Source: Pseudooceanicola atlanticus
Lineage (GTDB): Bacteria; Pseudomonadota; Alphaproteobacteria; Rhodobacterales; Rhodobacteraceae
NCBI RefSeq assembly: GCF_000768315.1
Contig: NZ_AQQX01000009.1
Span: forward strand, 60,028 to 124,027
DNA: 64,000 bases
Direction of reading: 5' to 3'
The position numbers and the translations under genes were made by a program. Below, piece after piece: positions 35,563 through 43,247 of this stretch (positions are counted from its first letter, which is position 1; each line of letters begins with the position of its first letter). The notes under the pieces were generated by a model. That model worked only from the letters and a program-made list of their open reading frames with translations, searched no databases and was not told the origin of the DNA.

Positions 35563-36261
35563 TCAGACCGGCGCGCCCTCTCCCGATACGATCAAGTCCA
35601 GGACATCGCCTTCCGTCTTCAACTCTGCCCCGGTCACGGCCTGAAGATCGTCGAAGGAGATGCCGGGCACCTTTTCACGCAGCCAGAAATGGCCATCCGC
35701 GATGTCGACCACGGCCAGCGAGGAATAGATGCGGGTCACGCAGCCGACCCCGGTCAGGGGCATGGTGCAGCGTTCGACCAGCTTCGGGTCGCCGTGCTTG
35801 GTCACATGGTCGGTCAGCACCGCCACGCGTTTCGCGCTCTGGACCAGGTCCATGGCGCCGCCGACGGCCGGGATGCCACCCTTGCCGGTCGACCAGTTCG
35901 CAAGGTCGCCGTTCTGGGCGATCTGGAAGGCGCCCAGGATCGCCACGTCGAGGTGGCCGCCCCGCACCATCGCGAAACTGTCGGCGTGGTGGAAGAAGGC
36001 TGCGCCGGATTTCAGGGTAATCGCCTTCTTGCCGGCATTGATGAGGTCCCAGTCTTCCTCGCCTTCCGCGGGGGCGGGGCCGAAATTCAGCACGCCGTTT
36101 TCGGTGTGAAAGACCGGGGTACGACCCTTGACCGTGTATTGGGCCACCCGTTCCGGAAATCCGATGCCGAGGTTCACATAGGCGCCGTCCTCGATATCCT
36201 GGGCGGCGCGCCAGGCGATCTGGTCGTTGTTCAGCTTGATGTCGTCGAGAGCGTTGGTCAT
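35563..36261 (-). CDS. 3-oxoacid CoA-transferase subunit B
   Basis: 232 residues. The catalytic Glu lies in HTENGVLNFG (family SENG loop); GGHLDVAILGAFQ and GKGGIPAVGGAMDLV are conserved. With subunit A it moves CoA from succinyl-CoA to a 3-oxoacid (acetoacetate or 3-oxoadipate). The start overlaps the subunit A stop by ATGA. There is no pca ring-cleavage gene nearby, so acetoacetate-type use is at least as likely as 3-oxoadipate. Confidence 0.93.
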   Translation of the reverse strand: MTNALDDIKLNNDQIAWRAAQDIEDGAYVNLGIGFPERVAQYTVKGRTPVFHTENGVLNFGPAPAEGEEDWDLINAGKKAITLKSGAAFFHHADSFAMVRGGHLDVAILGAFQIAQNGDLANWSTGKGGIPAVGGAMDLVQSAKRVAVLTDHVTKHGDPKLVERCTMPLTGVGCVTRIYSSLAVVDIADGHFWLREKVPGISFDDLQAVTGAELKTEGDVLDLIVSGEGAPV

Positions 36262-36965
36262 GGGTAGACGGCTCCTTCGCGAATGAGGATCTCTTCCTGC
36301 CGGGGCTCGGCCACTTCGACCATGCGGTCGACAAAGATGCCGGGGGTCACGACCTGTTCGGGCGGGATCGCGCCCGGTTCAGCGATGCGGGTGACCTGTG
36401 CAATGGTGCAATCGGCGGCCATGGCCATGATCGGATTGAAGTTCCGCGCGGCCATCCGGTAGGTCATGTTGCCCATCGTGTCGCCAATTTCGCCCTTGAT
36501 CAGCGCGAAGTCGGCCTTCAGCCAGCGTTCCTGCACGTAGGATTTGCCGTCAAAGGTTTCGACCGGCTTGCCCTCGGCCAGGTCGGTTCCGAAGCTGGTG
36601 GCGGTGTAGAAGGCCGGGATGCCGGCGCCTGCGGCGCGGATGCGTTCGGCCAGCGTGCCCTGCGGCACGACTTCCAGTTCCAGCGTGCCGGCCTTGAAAG
36701 CCTCGTTGAAGGCAATCGGATCGGACGATCGCGGGAAGGAGCAGATGATCTTGGATACCAAGCCCTGTTCGATCATCGCGGCGATGCCGACATGGCCGTT
36801 GCCGGCATTGTTGTTGATGACCGTCAGGTTCTTGGGGCCCTTGTCGATCAGCGCGTGGATCAGTTCGATCGGCGCGCCTGAGCCGCCAAATCCGCCGATC
36901 ATCACGGTCGCGCCATCGCCTATGGGTGCGACCGCCTCTGCCAGCGTCGCGACGCTCTTGTCCAT
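36258..36965 (-). CDS. 3-oxoacid CoA-transferase subunit A
   Basis: 235 residues from ATG 36965, set by GGAGGAG just upstream; codons further up lack a ribosome site. Typical subunit A blocks are VMIGGFGGSGAPIELI, NNNAGNGHVGIA and PQGTLAERIRAAGAGIPAFYT. It supplies the CoA-binding half of the heteromeric transferase. It lies 107 bases downstream of the enoyl-CoA hydratase gene on the same strand and may share its transcript. Confidence 0.93.
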   Translation of the reverse strand: MDKSVATLAEAVAPIGDGATVMIGGFGGSGAPIELIHALIDKGPKNLTVINNNAGNGHVGIAAMIEQGLVSKIICSFPRSSDPIAFNEAFKAGTLELEVVPQGTLAERIRAAGAGIPAFYTATSFGTDLAEGKPVETFDGKSYVQERWLKADFALIKGEIGDTMGNMTYRMAARNFNPIMAMAADCTIAQVTRIAEPGAIPPEQVVTPGIFVDRMVEVAEPRQEEILIREGAVYP

Positions 36966-37072
36966 GCTCTCCTCCATGTTCGAAACGAGGGTGCCCTCGG
37001 GCGCGGCGACATTGCCATGGCTGGCGGGCGGGTCCAAGGGGCGACGGTGCGAATTGTCGCAGGTCGGACGCC

Positions 37073-37882
37073 TCAGCGGCCTTCGAAGACGGGCGGGCGT
37101 TTCTCGCGGAAGGCGTCGCGGCCTTCGCGGAAATCTTGGCTGGCCCGGCAGGCCCTGGCGATCTCGGCGATGCGGGCCGGGTCGCGGTCGGGTGTATCTT
37201 TCGACAGGTCGGCGACGATTTCCTTGGTCGCCCGCACCGATAGCGGGGCATTCGCGGCGATCTGGCGGGCCATGTCAATGGCAGCGGGCCAGAGCGCTTC
37301 GGGCGCGTACAGATGTTCGATCAGCCCCCAGTCGAGCGCGGTCTGCGCATCGACGCGGTCGCCGACAAAAAGCAGCCGCTTGGCCCGCGCCGGCCCCACG
37401 GCCTCCATCAGGCGCCGGGTGCCTTCCGGTCCGTAGGCGAGGCCAAGGCGCGTCGCGGGAATTCCAAAGCTGGCATCGGTCGACGCCAGTCGCAGGTCGC
37501 AGTTCAGCGCGGTCATCAGCCCGCCGCCGATGCAATAGCCGCGGATCACCGCGATGGTCGGGATCGGACAGGCCGCGAGGATACGCTGCCGGTCGGTGAA
37601 ATCCGTGCCGGTGGGGCGCGGCCCTTCGAAGCCGCTGAGATCCGCGCCCGAGATGAAGGATTTGCCGCCAATCCCGGTCAGGATCAGCACCCGCGCGCCC
37701 TCTGCCTGCGCCTGGTCCAGCGCCGCGACAAGGCCCGCCGTGGCCGGTTCATCCAAGGCGTTGAGCTTGTGGGGGATCTGGATCGCCACCGTCGCGATCC
37801 GGTCGGCCAGGTGAAACCCGATCCGCCCGTCACCGAAGTCGCGCTGCGGCTGCCAGTCAGGCGGGAACGTCGTGTCAGGCAT
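37073..37882 (-). CDS. Enoyl-CoA hydratase/isomerase family protein
   Basis: 269 residues, ATG after AAGGAG. Crotonase fold: GKSFISGADLSGF forms the first oxyanion-hole loop and RGYCIGGGLMTALNCDLRLA the second. The acid/base position after GIPATRLGLAYGPEGTRRL fits a hydratase or dehydratase. It is related to the plus-strand paralogue at 39874-40704, including the C-terminal F-EGR-AF-EKR-PVF-GR ending. Divergent from the GntR gene, with a GTATAC palindrome between them. Confidence 0.88.
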   Translation of the reverse strand: MPDTTFPPDWQPQRDFGDGRIGFHLADRIATVAIQIPHKLNALDEPATAGLVAALDQAQAEGARVLILTGIGGKSFISGADLSGFEGPRPTGTDFTDRQRILAACPIPTIAVIRGYCIGGGLMTALNCDLRLASTDASFGIPATRLGLAYGPEGTRRLMEAVGPARAKRLLFVGDRVDAQTALDWGLIEHLYAPEALWPAAIDMARQIAANAPLSVRATKEIVADLSKDTPDRDPARIAEIARACRASQDFREGRDAFREKRPPVFEGR

Positions 37883-37921
37883 GGTCGGCTCCTTCGGATT
37901 GGTGGTGCGGCCTTTGGCAAT

Positions 37922-38662
37922 ATGTACAATCTGGACCCTTGTGTATACATAAGAAGCCAGACACCATACCTGCAAACCGGAGCCACGCCCCTGCCCCGCG
38001 CCAGTGAAACCATCCGCCGCGCCTTGGAAAGCGAGATCCATGCCGGGCAATTGCGCCCCGGCGACCGGATCGACGAGGCATCTCTGGCCGCCCGGTTCGA
38101 TATCTCGCGCACCCCCGCCCGCGAAGCGATCATGCAGCTGGCCGCCGCCGGCCTGGTCCAGATGCGGCCCCGCCAGGGGGCTGTCGTCGCCGCGCTCGGC
38201 GCGGAAGAAGCGGTGGCGATGATGGAAACGCTTGCCCTGCTTGAAGCCGAAGCCGCGGGCCTTGCGGCAGAGCGCATGACAGGACCGGAACTGCCCCCGC
38301 TGATCGCGCTGCACTCCGACAGCCATGCCGCCGTGACCGGTCGGGACAGCGCGGCCTATATCGCCATGAACACCCGGTTTCATGAATTGATCCATGCCGG
38401 GGCGCGCAACGAATACCTGGCCCGGATGATCCGGGATACACGCACGCGCATGGCGTTCTACCATGCCTCCAGCCTGACCCAGACGGCACGGCTGGACCGC
38501 TCCTGGCAGGAACATGGCCGGGTGGTCGAAGCGATCCGCAACGGCAATGCCGATGCCGCCCGTGACGCGATGCGTGATCACATCCTGTCGGGCGGCCGGG
38601 TCTATGCCGACCTTGTCGCCGCCCTCAAAGCACCCCGCCCGGCCCATCTGTCCGACGAATGA
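37922..38662 (+). CDS. GntR-family (FCD) transcriptional regulator
   Basis: 246 residues from ATG 37922. The N-terminal winged helix reads GDRIDEASLAARFDISRTPAREAIMQL and the all-helical FCD effector domain follows (NTRFHELIHAGARN with its metal-type His). The start is doubtful: the palindrome at 37938-37953 would fall in the coding region, and GGAG (37979-37982) sits 8 bases before a CTG at 37991 that would give a 223-residue protein. It probably controls the flanking acyl-CoA genes; the ligand is likely a carboxylate or its CoA ester. Confidence 0.85.
   Translation: MYNLDPCVYIRSQTPYLQTGATPLPRASETIRRALESEIHAGQLRPGDRIDEASLAARFDISRTPAREAIMQLAAAGLVQMRPRQGAVVAALGAEEAVAMMETLALLEAEAAGLAAERMTGPELPPLIALHSDSHAAVTGRDSAAYIAMNTRFHELIHAGARNEYLARMIRDTRTRMAFYHASSLTQTARLDRSWQEHGRVVEAIRNGNADAARDAMRDHILSGGRVYADLVAALKAPRPAHLSDE
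37938..37953. promoter_or_regulatory. GTATAC-centred palindrome, candidate GntR operator
   Basis: CTTGTGTATACATAAG, a near-palindrome typical of FCD-type GntR sites. It lies about 56 bases upstream of the minus-strand hydratase gene and at the front of the GntR gene. A similar GTATAC site precedes the other GntR gene (51149-51154). Confidence 0.5.
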
Positions 38663-38707
38663 CCCGCGACGCCGCCCTGCCCCAGACAGACTGAACGGAG
38701 ACCCGCC

Positions 38708-39877
38708 ATGCCGCAGCTACCCCTCGACCGGTTCAAGGTGCTGGACCTGACCCGCATCCGGTCCGGCCCGACCTGCGTGAAGCAATTCGCCGATTGGGGC
38801 GCCGATGTCATCAAGATCGAACCGCCGCAGGACGAGGCGGGCTATGGCAACCGCGACAGTTCGGATTTCCAGAACCTGCACCGCAACAAGCGCAGCCTGA
38901 CGCTCGACCTGAAAACCGAGGAAGGTCAGGAGGTTCTGGGCAAGTTGATCGACGGCGCCGATGTGCTGGTCGAGAACTTTCGCCCCGGGGTGAAGGCCAG
39001 GCTGGGGCTGGACTGGCCGACGCTGCATGCACGCAATCCACGGCTCGTCCTGGGGTCGATCTCGGGCTTTGGCCAGACCGGCCCCTATGCGGACCGGCCC
39101 GGTTTCGACCAGGTGGCGCAGGGCATGGGTGGGCTGATGTCGATCACCGGCCTGCCGGGCCAGGGTCCGGTGCGGGTGGGTGTGCCGATCGCAGACCTGA
39201 CGGCGGGGCTGTTCTGCGCCATGGGCCTCATGATGGCCCTGCTGGAGCGGGAACGGACAGGCCAGGGCCAATGGGTGCAATCGAGCCTTCTGCAGGCCCA
39301 GATCGCGATGCTGGATTTCCAGGCCGCGCGCTGGCTGATCGATGGGGAGGTGCCGGGCCAGGCCGGCAACGACCATCCGACCGCCGTGCCCATGGGCGTC
39401 TACCCGACCTCGGACGGGCTGATGAACATCGCGGTGAACGGCGCGCGGATGTGGCGCGATTTCTGCACCGTCATCAGTCGCCCCGACCTTGTGGAGTCTC
39501 CCGAATACGCCACGCCGAAGGCGCGCCTTGCCAACCGCGCGGCGCTGAACGCGCTGCTCTATGACCTGACGCGCACCTGGACGACCCGTGACCTGACCGA
39601 GGCCCTGCTGGCCACCGGCATCCCCTGCGGGCCGATCAACAGCATCGACGCGGTCTTTGCCGATCCGCAGGTTCAGCACCTGCCCATCGTGGCCGAGGTT
39701 GATCACCCGACGCGGGGACGCCAGCGGCTGGTCGGGCAACCGATCCAGATCGATGGGATCAGCCCGGTGATGCGATCGGCGACACCCGATTGCGGTCAAC
39801 ATACGGATGAGGTCCTGTCGGAACTGGGCTATACGTCCGACCAGATCACCGCCCTGCGCAACGGAGGCATCGCATGA
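38708..39877 (+). CDS. CaiB/BaiF family CoA-transferase
   Basis: 389 residues, full length for family III CoA-transferases, ATG after CGGAGA. Shows the LKVLDLT-like opening (FKVLDLTRIRSGPTCVKQFADWGADVIKIEPP), the RNKRSLTLDLK block, and NFRPGVKARLG. The Asp that forms the acyl intermediate is probably in the ISGFGQTGPYADRPGFDQVAQ stretch. It activates an acid by CoA exchange, and its stop overlaps the following hydratase gene (ATGA). Cargo (carnitine-like, mesaconate-like or other) cannot be told. Confidence 0.9.
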   Translation: MPQLPLDRFKVLDLTRIRSGPTCVKQFADWGADVIKIEPPQDEAGYGNRDSSDFQNLHRNKRSLTLDLKTEEGQEVLGKLIDGADVLVENFRPGVKARLGLDWPTLHARNPRLVLGSISGFGQTGPYADRPGFDQVAQGMGGLMSITGLPGQGPVRVGVPIADLTAGLFCAMGLMMALLERERTGQGQWVQSSLLQAQIAMLDFQAARWLIDGEVPGQAGNDHPTAVPMGVYPTSDGLMNIAVNGARMWRDFCTVISRPDLVESPEYATPKARLANRAALNALLYDLTRTWTTRDLTEALLATGIPCGPINSIDAVFADPQVQHLPIVAEVDHPTRGRQRLVGQPIQIDGISPVMRSATPDCGQHTDEVLSELGYTSDQITALRNGGIA

Positions 39878-40704
39878 GCAAGCTCGCCACTATTCCCGCC
39901 GAACCCGAAGCCGATGGCTACACCCCCCATCTGCGCACCGAGGTTCGCGACGGCGTCGGCTGGGTCATCTTTTCCAACCCGAAGCGGCGCAACGCGTTGA
40001 CCTACACGATGTGGCGGCAGGTGCCCGCGGCCATTGCCGACATGGCCGAAACCTCCGACGTACGTGTCGTGGCCCTGCGGGGCGAGGGCGAAAGCTCCTT
40101 CATCTCGGGCGCGGATATCTCGGAATTCGCGACCCGGCGGTCGACCCCCGAACAGGTCGCCGAATATGACCGCGTGGGCACGGCGGCCAACGCGGCGATC
40201 GTGAATTGCCCCTTGCCCACGGTCGCGGTCATCCGCACCTGGTGCGTCGGTGGCGGGATGGCCACGGCGCTCGGCTGCGACCTGCGGATCGCGGCCGAGG
40301 ATACCCGGTTTGCCGTGCCTGCCGCGCAGCTGGGGCTGGGGTATCGGTACTCCGGGATCAAGGCGCTGACCGACGTGGTCGGCCCCGCAAATGCGCGCGA
40401 GATCTTCTTCACCGCCCGGAAATATTCCGCCGAAGAGGCGCTTTCGATGGGCCTGATCAACCGCATTCTGCCGGTCGACGGCTTCGACACCGCGGCGGAC
40501 GAGTACCTGGCCCAGATCGCAGGCAACGCGCCGCTGACCATGCGCGCCGCAAAGATGGCCATTCACGCCGTCGGGCAGGATGCCGGGGAGCGCGACGTGG
40601 CAAGCATCGAAGCCGCCATCCAGGCCTGTTTCGACAGCGAGGATTACAAGGAGGGCCGCGCGGCCTTTGCGGAAAAGCGGGCGCCGGTCTTCAAGGGACG
40701 ATAG
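39874..40704 (+). CDS. Enoyl-CoA hydratase/isomerase family protein (second copy)
   Basis: 276 residues. Crotonase fold with SSFISGADISEF and CVGGGMATALGCDLRIA oxyanion loops. Coupled to the CaiB-type gene by ATGA, so the two probably act in sequence: CoA activation then hydration or dehydration. The pair resembles caiB-caiD in arrangement only. Shares its C-terminal ending with the paralogue at 37073-37882. Confidence 0.9.
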   Translation: MSKLATIPAEPEADGYTPHLRTEVRDGVGWVIFSNPKRRNALTYTMWRQVPAAIADMAETSDVRVVALRGEGESSFISGADISEFATRRSTPEQVAEYDRVGTAANAAIVNCPLPTVAVIRTWCVGGGMATALGCDLRIAAEDTRFAVPAAQLGLGYRYSGIKALTDVVGPANAREIFFTARKYSAEEALSMGLINRILPVDGFDTAADEYLAQIAGNAPLTMRAAKMAIHAVGQDAGERDVASIEAAIQACFDSEDYKEGRAAFAEKRAPVFKGR

Positions 40705-40750
40705 GCCAGCCCGTGGTTGACGCCGCGCCTGTTCCTGCCATCTTCGGCCC

Positions 40751-41842
40751 ATGACCCAGATCACTGACCCCGATATCCTCATCATTGGCGGCGGCGTCGC
40801 CGGCGTCACCGCCGCAGCGGAATTGTCGGCGCTTGGCAGCGTCACCCTGTTGGAGGCCGAAGACCACCTGGCGCACCATGCCTCTGGCCGGTCCGCCGCG
40901 ATGTTCCTGGAAAGCTACGGCAATACCGTCGTCCGCGCGCTGAACTCGGCCAGCGCAGATCACCACGCGACGGCGGATGGCGGCGTTCTGACGCCGCGAC
41001 CGATGATGCTGCTGGGCACCGAGGAAGAGCCCGACGCCTTTGCCCATGAGGCCGCGGATTTCGGCCTGACCCGGATCGACATGGATCATGCGCAGCGCCT
41101 GTTCCCTCTGCTCGACCCGACCCGCGTCACCCATGCGGCGATCCGCGAGGATACGTCGGATATCGACACCGACCTGCTGGTCCAGAACGCCCGTCGCCGC
41201 GCGCTGAAGGCCGGCGCCCAGATCGTCACCGGCGCCCGCGTGACAGCGATCAACGGAAGCGCAGGGTGGCGGGTCGAAGCGGGGGGCGAAAGCTATTCCG
41301 CACGGGTCCTGGTCAATGCCGCCGGCGCCTGGGCCGATGAGGTCGCGACTCTGGCCGGCCTTCCGCCGATCGGCCTGACGCCGCTGCGCCGGTCGATGGC
41401 CCGCCTGCCGCTGCCCGGCGGCATGGACCCGTCGAAATGGGCCTTCATCGACAGTGTCGGGGAACGCTGGTACGCCAAGCCCGATGCCGGGATGCTGATC
41501 GTCTCCCCGGCCGAGGAAGACCAGATCGCGCCGATGGATGCCTGGGCTGACGACATGGTCATCGCCGAAGGGCTGGCCCGGTTCGACGACATGGTGACGA
41601 TGGACATCCCGCGCCCCGCAGCGACCTGGGCCGGGCTGCGCACCTTCGCCCCGGACCGGACCCTGGTCATCGGTCGCGATCCGACACGCCCCGATTTCAT
41701 CTGGCTCGCCGGCCAGGGTGGCTACGGGTTCCAGACGGCCCCCGCGGCGGCCCGCCTGACGGCGGCGCTGATCGCAGGACGGCCGTCGGACCTGCCATCC
41801 GAGGTCATCACGGCGCTCAGCCCCGAAAGGTTCACACGGTGA
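40751..41842 (+). CDS. FAD-dependent oxidoreductase (DAO family)
   Basis: 363 residues. N-terminal FAD-binding motif ILIIGGGVAGVTAAAEL; HHASGRSAAMFLESYG matches the DAO/glycine oxidase group, and WLAGQGGYGFQTAPAAA closes the FAD site. Probable substrates are secondary amines, D-amino acids or sarcosine-like compounds. It begins 46 bases after the hydratase and its stop overlaps the DUF938 gene (GTGA), suggesting membership in the CoA operon. Confidence 0.88.
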   Translation: MTQITDPDILIIGGGVAGVTAAAELSALGSVTLLEAEDHLAHHASGRSAAMFLESYGNTVVRALNSASADHHATADGGVLTPRPMMLLGTEEEPDAFAHEAADFGLTRIDMDHAQRLFPLLDPTRVTHAAIREDTSDIDTDLLVQNARRRALKAGAQIVTGARVTAINGSAGWRVEAGGESYSARVLVNAAGAWADEVATLAGLPPIGLTPLRRSMARLPLPGGMDPSKWAFIDSVGERWYAKPDAGMLIVSPAEEDQIAPMDAWADDMVIAEGLARFDDMVTMDIPRPAATWAGLRTFAPDRTLVIGRDPTRPDFIWLAGQGGYGFQTAPAAARLTAALIAGRPSDLPSEVITALSPERFTR

Positions 41843-42498
41843 CCGGCCGGTCCCTGCCCCCTGCGGCGCGGGTCGCCGAAGACCTGGGCGATGGCCGGCT
41901 GCACCTGCCCGCGGCGGAGCGCAATGCCGGACCGATCTCCGACCTCGTGGCCGGATTGCGTGGCGACGACCCCGGGCAAGCGCTCGAGATCGCCTCCGGT
42001 TCCGGCCAGCACGTCGTGCGGCACGCGGCCCGCCTGCCGCTGACGATCTGGCAACCGACAGAAGTCGACCCGGTGCGGCTGGCCTCCATCGACGCCTACG
42101 CCGCCGAAGCGGGGCTGGCCAACATCCGACCCGCCGTCGCCCTTGACGCGACCCGCCCGGGATGGGCGGCGGGGCACGAGGCGCAGGACCTGGTCCTGCT
42201 GGTCAACCTGTTGCACCTGATCGCCGAACACGAGGCCACAACCCTGATCCGCGAGGCCGCGACAGCGCTGGCGCCCGGCGGCGTGGCCGTCTTCTACGGG
42301 CCCTTCATGCGGAGCGGGCAGCTGACCTCGGACGGGGATGCCCGGTTCCACGCCGACCTGCGCGCCGCCGATCCGCAGATCGGGTACAAGGATGATCGCT
42401 GGATGCTCGACTTGTTGAAAGAGGCCGGCCTGACGCCGGACGCACCGGTCGAGATGCCCGCCAACAACCTGGCCTTCGTGGGCCGCCGCCCCCTCTGA
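41839..42498 (+). CDS. DUF938 SAM-methyltransferase-like protein
   Basis: 219 residues with GTG start overlapping the previous stop. A DUF938 protein: ALEIASGSGQHVVRHAARLP is the SAM-binding motif I region, then LTIWQPTEVDP, LVLLVNLLHLI and GVAVFYGPFMRSGQLTS. The family has a Rossmann methyltransferase fold with no known substrate. Its place after an FAD oxidoreductase may be incidental. Confidence 0.85.
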   Translation: MTGRSLPPAARVAEDLGDGRLHLPAAERNAGPISDLVAGLRGDDPGQALEIASGSGQHVVRHAARLPLTIWQPTEVDPVRLASIDAYAAEAGLANIRPAVALDATRPGWAAGHEAQDLVLLVNLLHLIAEHEATTLIREAATALAPGGVAVFYGPFMRSGQLTSDGDARFHADLRAADPQIGYKDDRWMLDLLKEAGLTPDAPVEMPANNLAFVGRRPL

Positions 42499-42564
42499 TC
42501 TGGATCAAGGCTGCGATCCGGCCGGTCAGGCCATATGCCCCTGACACAACTGAGGGTTTTCACG

Positions 42565-42909
42565 ATGGACTGGACCGCCAAGATCGAAGGCACACGCGAC
42601 CAGCTGCGCGCGCTCTACAAGGCTGCGCCGGAGGCCAGCAAGGGCTTTGCCACGCTCAGCAAAGGGGTGAAGGAGAACGGCGTCCTCGACTTCAAGACCA
42701 AGGAATTCGTCGCGCTCGGCATCGCCGTGGCCACCCATTGCGACAGCTGCATCGCGCTGCATATCGACACGCTGATCCGCAACGGCGCAACACGCGAGGA
42801 AGTGGCCGATGTTCTGGGCATGACGATCCAGATGGGGGGCGGCCCGTCGATGATGTACGCGGCCAAAGCCCTGGAATGCTACGACCAGTTCGCGGCAAAG
42901 GCGGGCTGA
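42565..42909 (+). CDS. AhpD-like CMD-family protein with CxxC
   Basis: 114 residues from ATG 42565. A single CMD/AhpD domain with the redox pair CDSC in ATHCDSCIALHIDTLIRNGA and the helix MGGGPSMMYAAKALE. Unlike the two other CMD proteins of the window, it has the Cys pair and the trailing His of AhpD alkylhydroperoxidases, so a thiol-peroxidase role is plausible. It ends the plus-strand block. Confidence 0.88.
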   Translation: MDWTAKIEGTRDQLRALYKAAPEASKGFATLSKGVKENGVLDFKTKEFVALGIAVATHCDSCIALHIDTLIRNGATREEVADVLGMTIQMGGGPSMMYAAKALECYDQFAAKAG

Positions 42910-43142
42910 CCGCACCTGCCCCCAGGCTCTGATCCAATCGCGCGCCTGCGGCGCACACCATTCCGGTACGTCGCCCGGCCACACCCGATCGCCATGGACG
43001 CCAAGGCATCGACAGACCCAGGGTCGGCCCCCGCCGTCCGCTATCCGTCGCAGTGCTGCAGGGGCCTTTCACCTGGCACGGTCATCGGCGTCCCCGCCTG
43101 TACCGCCTTTGAACGGTCGCAGACAAAGGTGAACAAATCCCT
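42910..43142. other. Intergenic stretch without a supported gene
   Basis: No supported reading frame. It is followed by a dispersed repeat (43143-43176) and a perfect hairpin (43179-43204). The hairpin lacks a T run but may separate the convergent transcripts. Confidence 0.5.
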
Positions 43143-43176
43143 TTCATCTGGCCGGTCAATATCCCCGCCGGAGGCA
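43143..43176 (-). repeat. Dispersed repeat copy, minus strand
   Basis: Read on the minus strand it has tgcctccggcggg (43176-43164), then ggatattgacc, then ggccagatgaa (43153-43143). The first block is identical to 32205-32217 and the last matches the xdhB copy. Confidence 0.6.
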
Positions 43177-43178
43177 CC

Positions 43179-43204
43179 GCTGATATCCCCGCAGGGATAT
43201 CAGC
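43179..43204. repeat. Perfect 11-bp inverted repeat
   Basis: GCTGATATCCC-CGCA-GGGATATCAGC. It directly adjoins the dispersed repeat and lies 44 bases past the stop of the DMGDH-like gene. It may be a transcript-end hairpin or part of the repeat unit. Confidence 0.55.
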
Positions 43205-43247
43205 CATGATCGTGTGCGCCGTGCAGCGGCGCGCCTTTGGATCGCCC

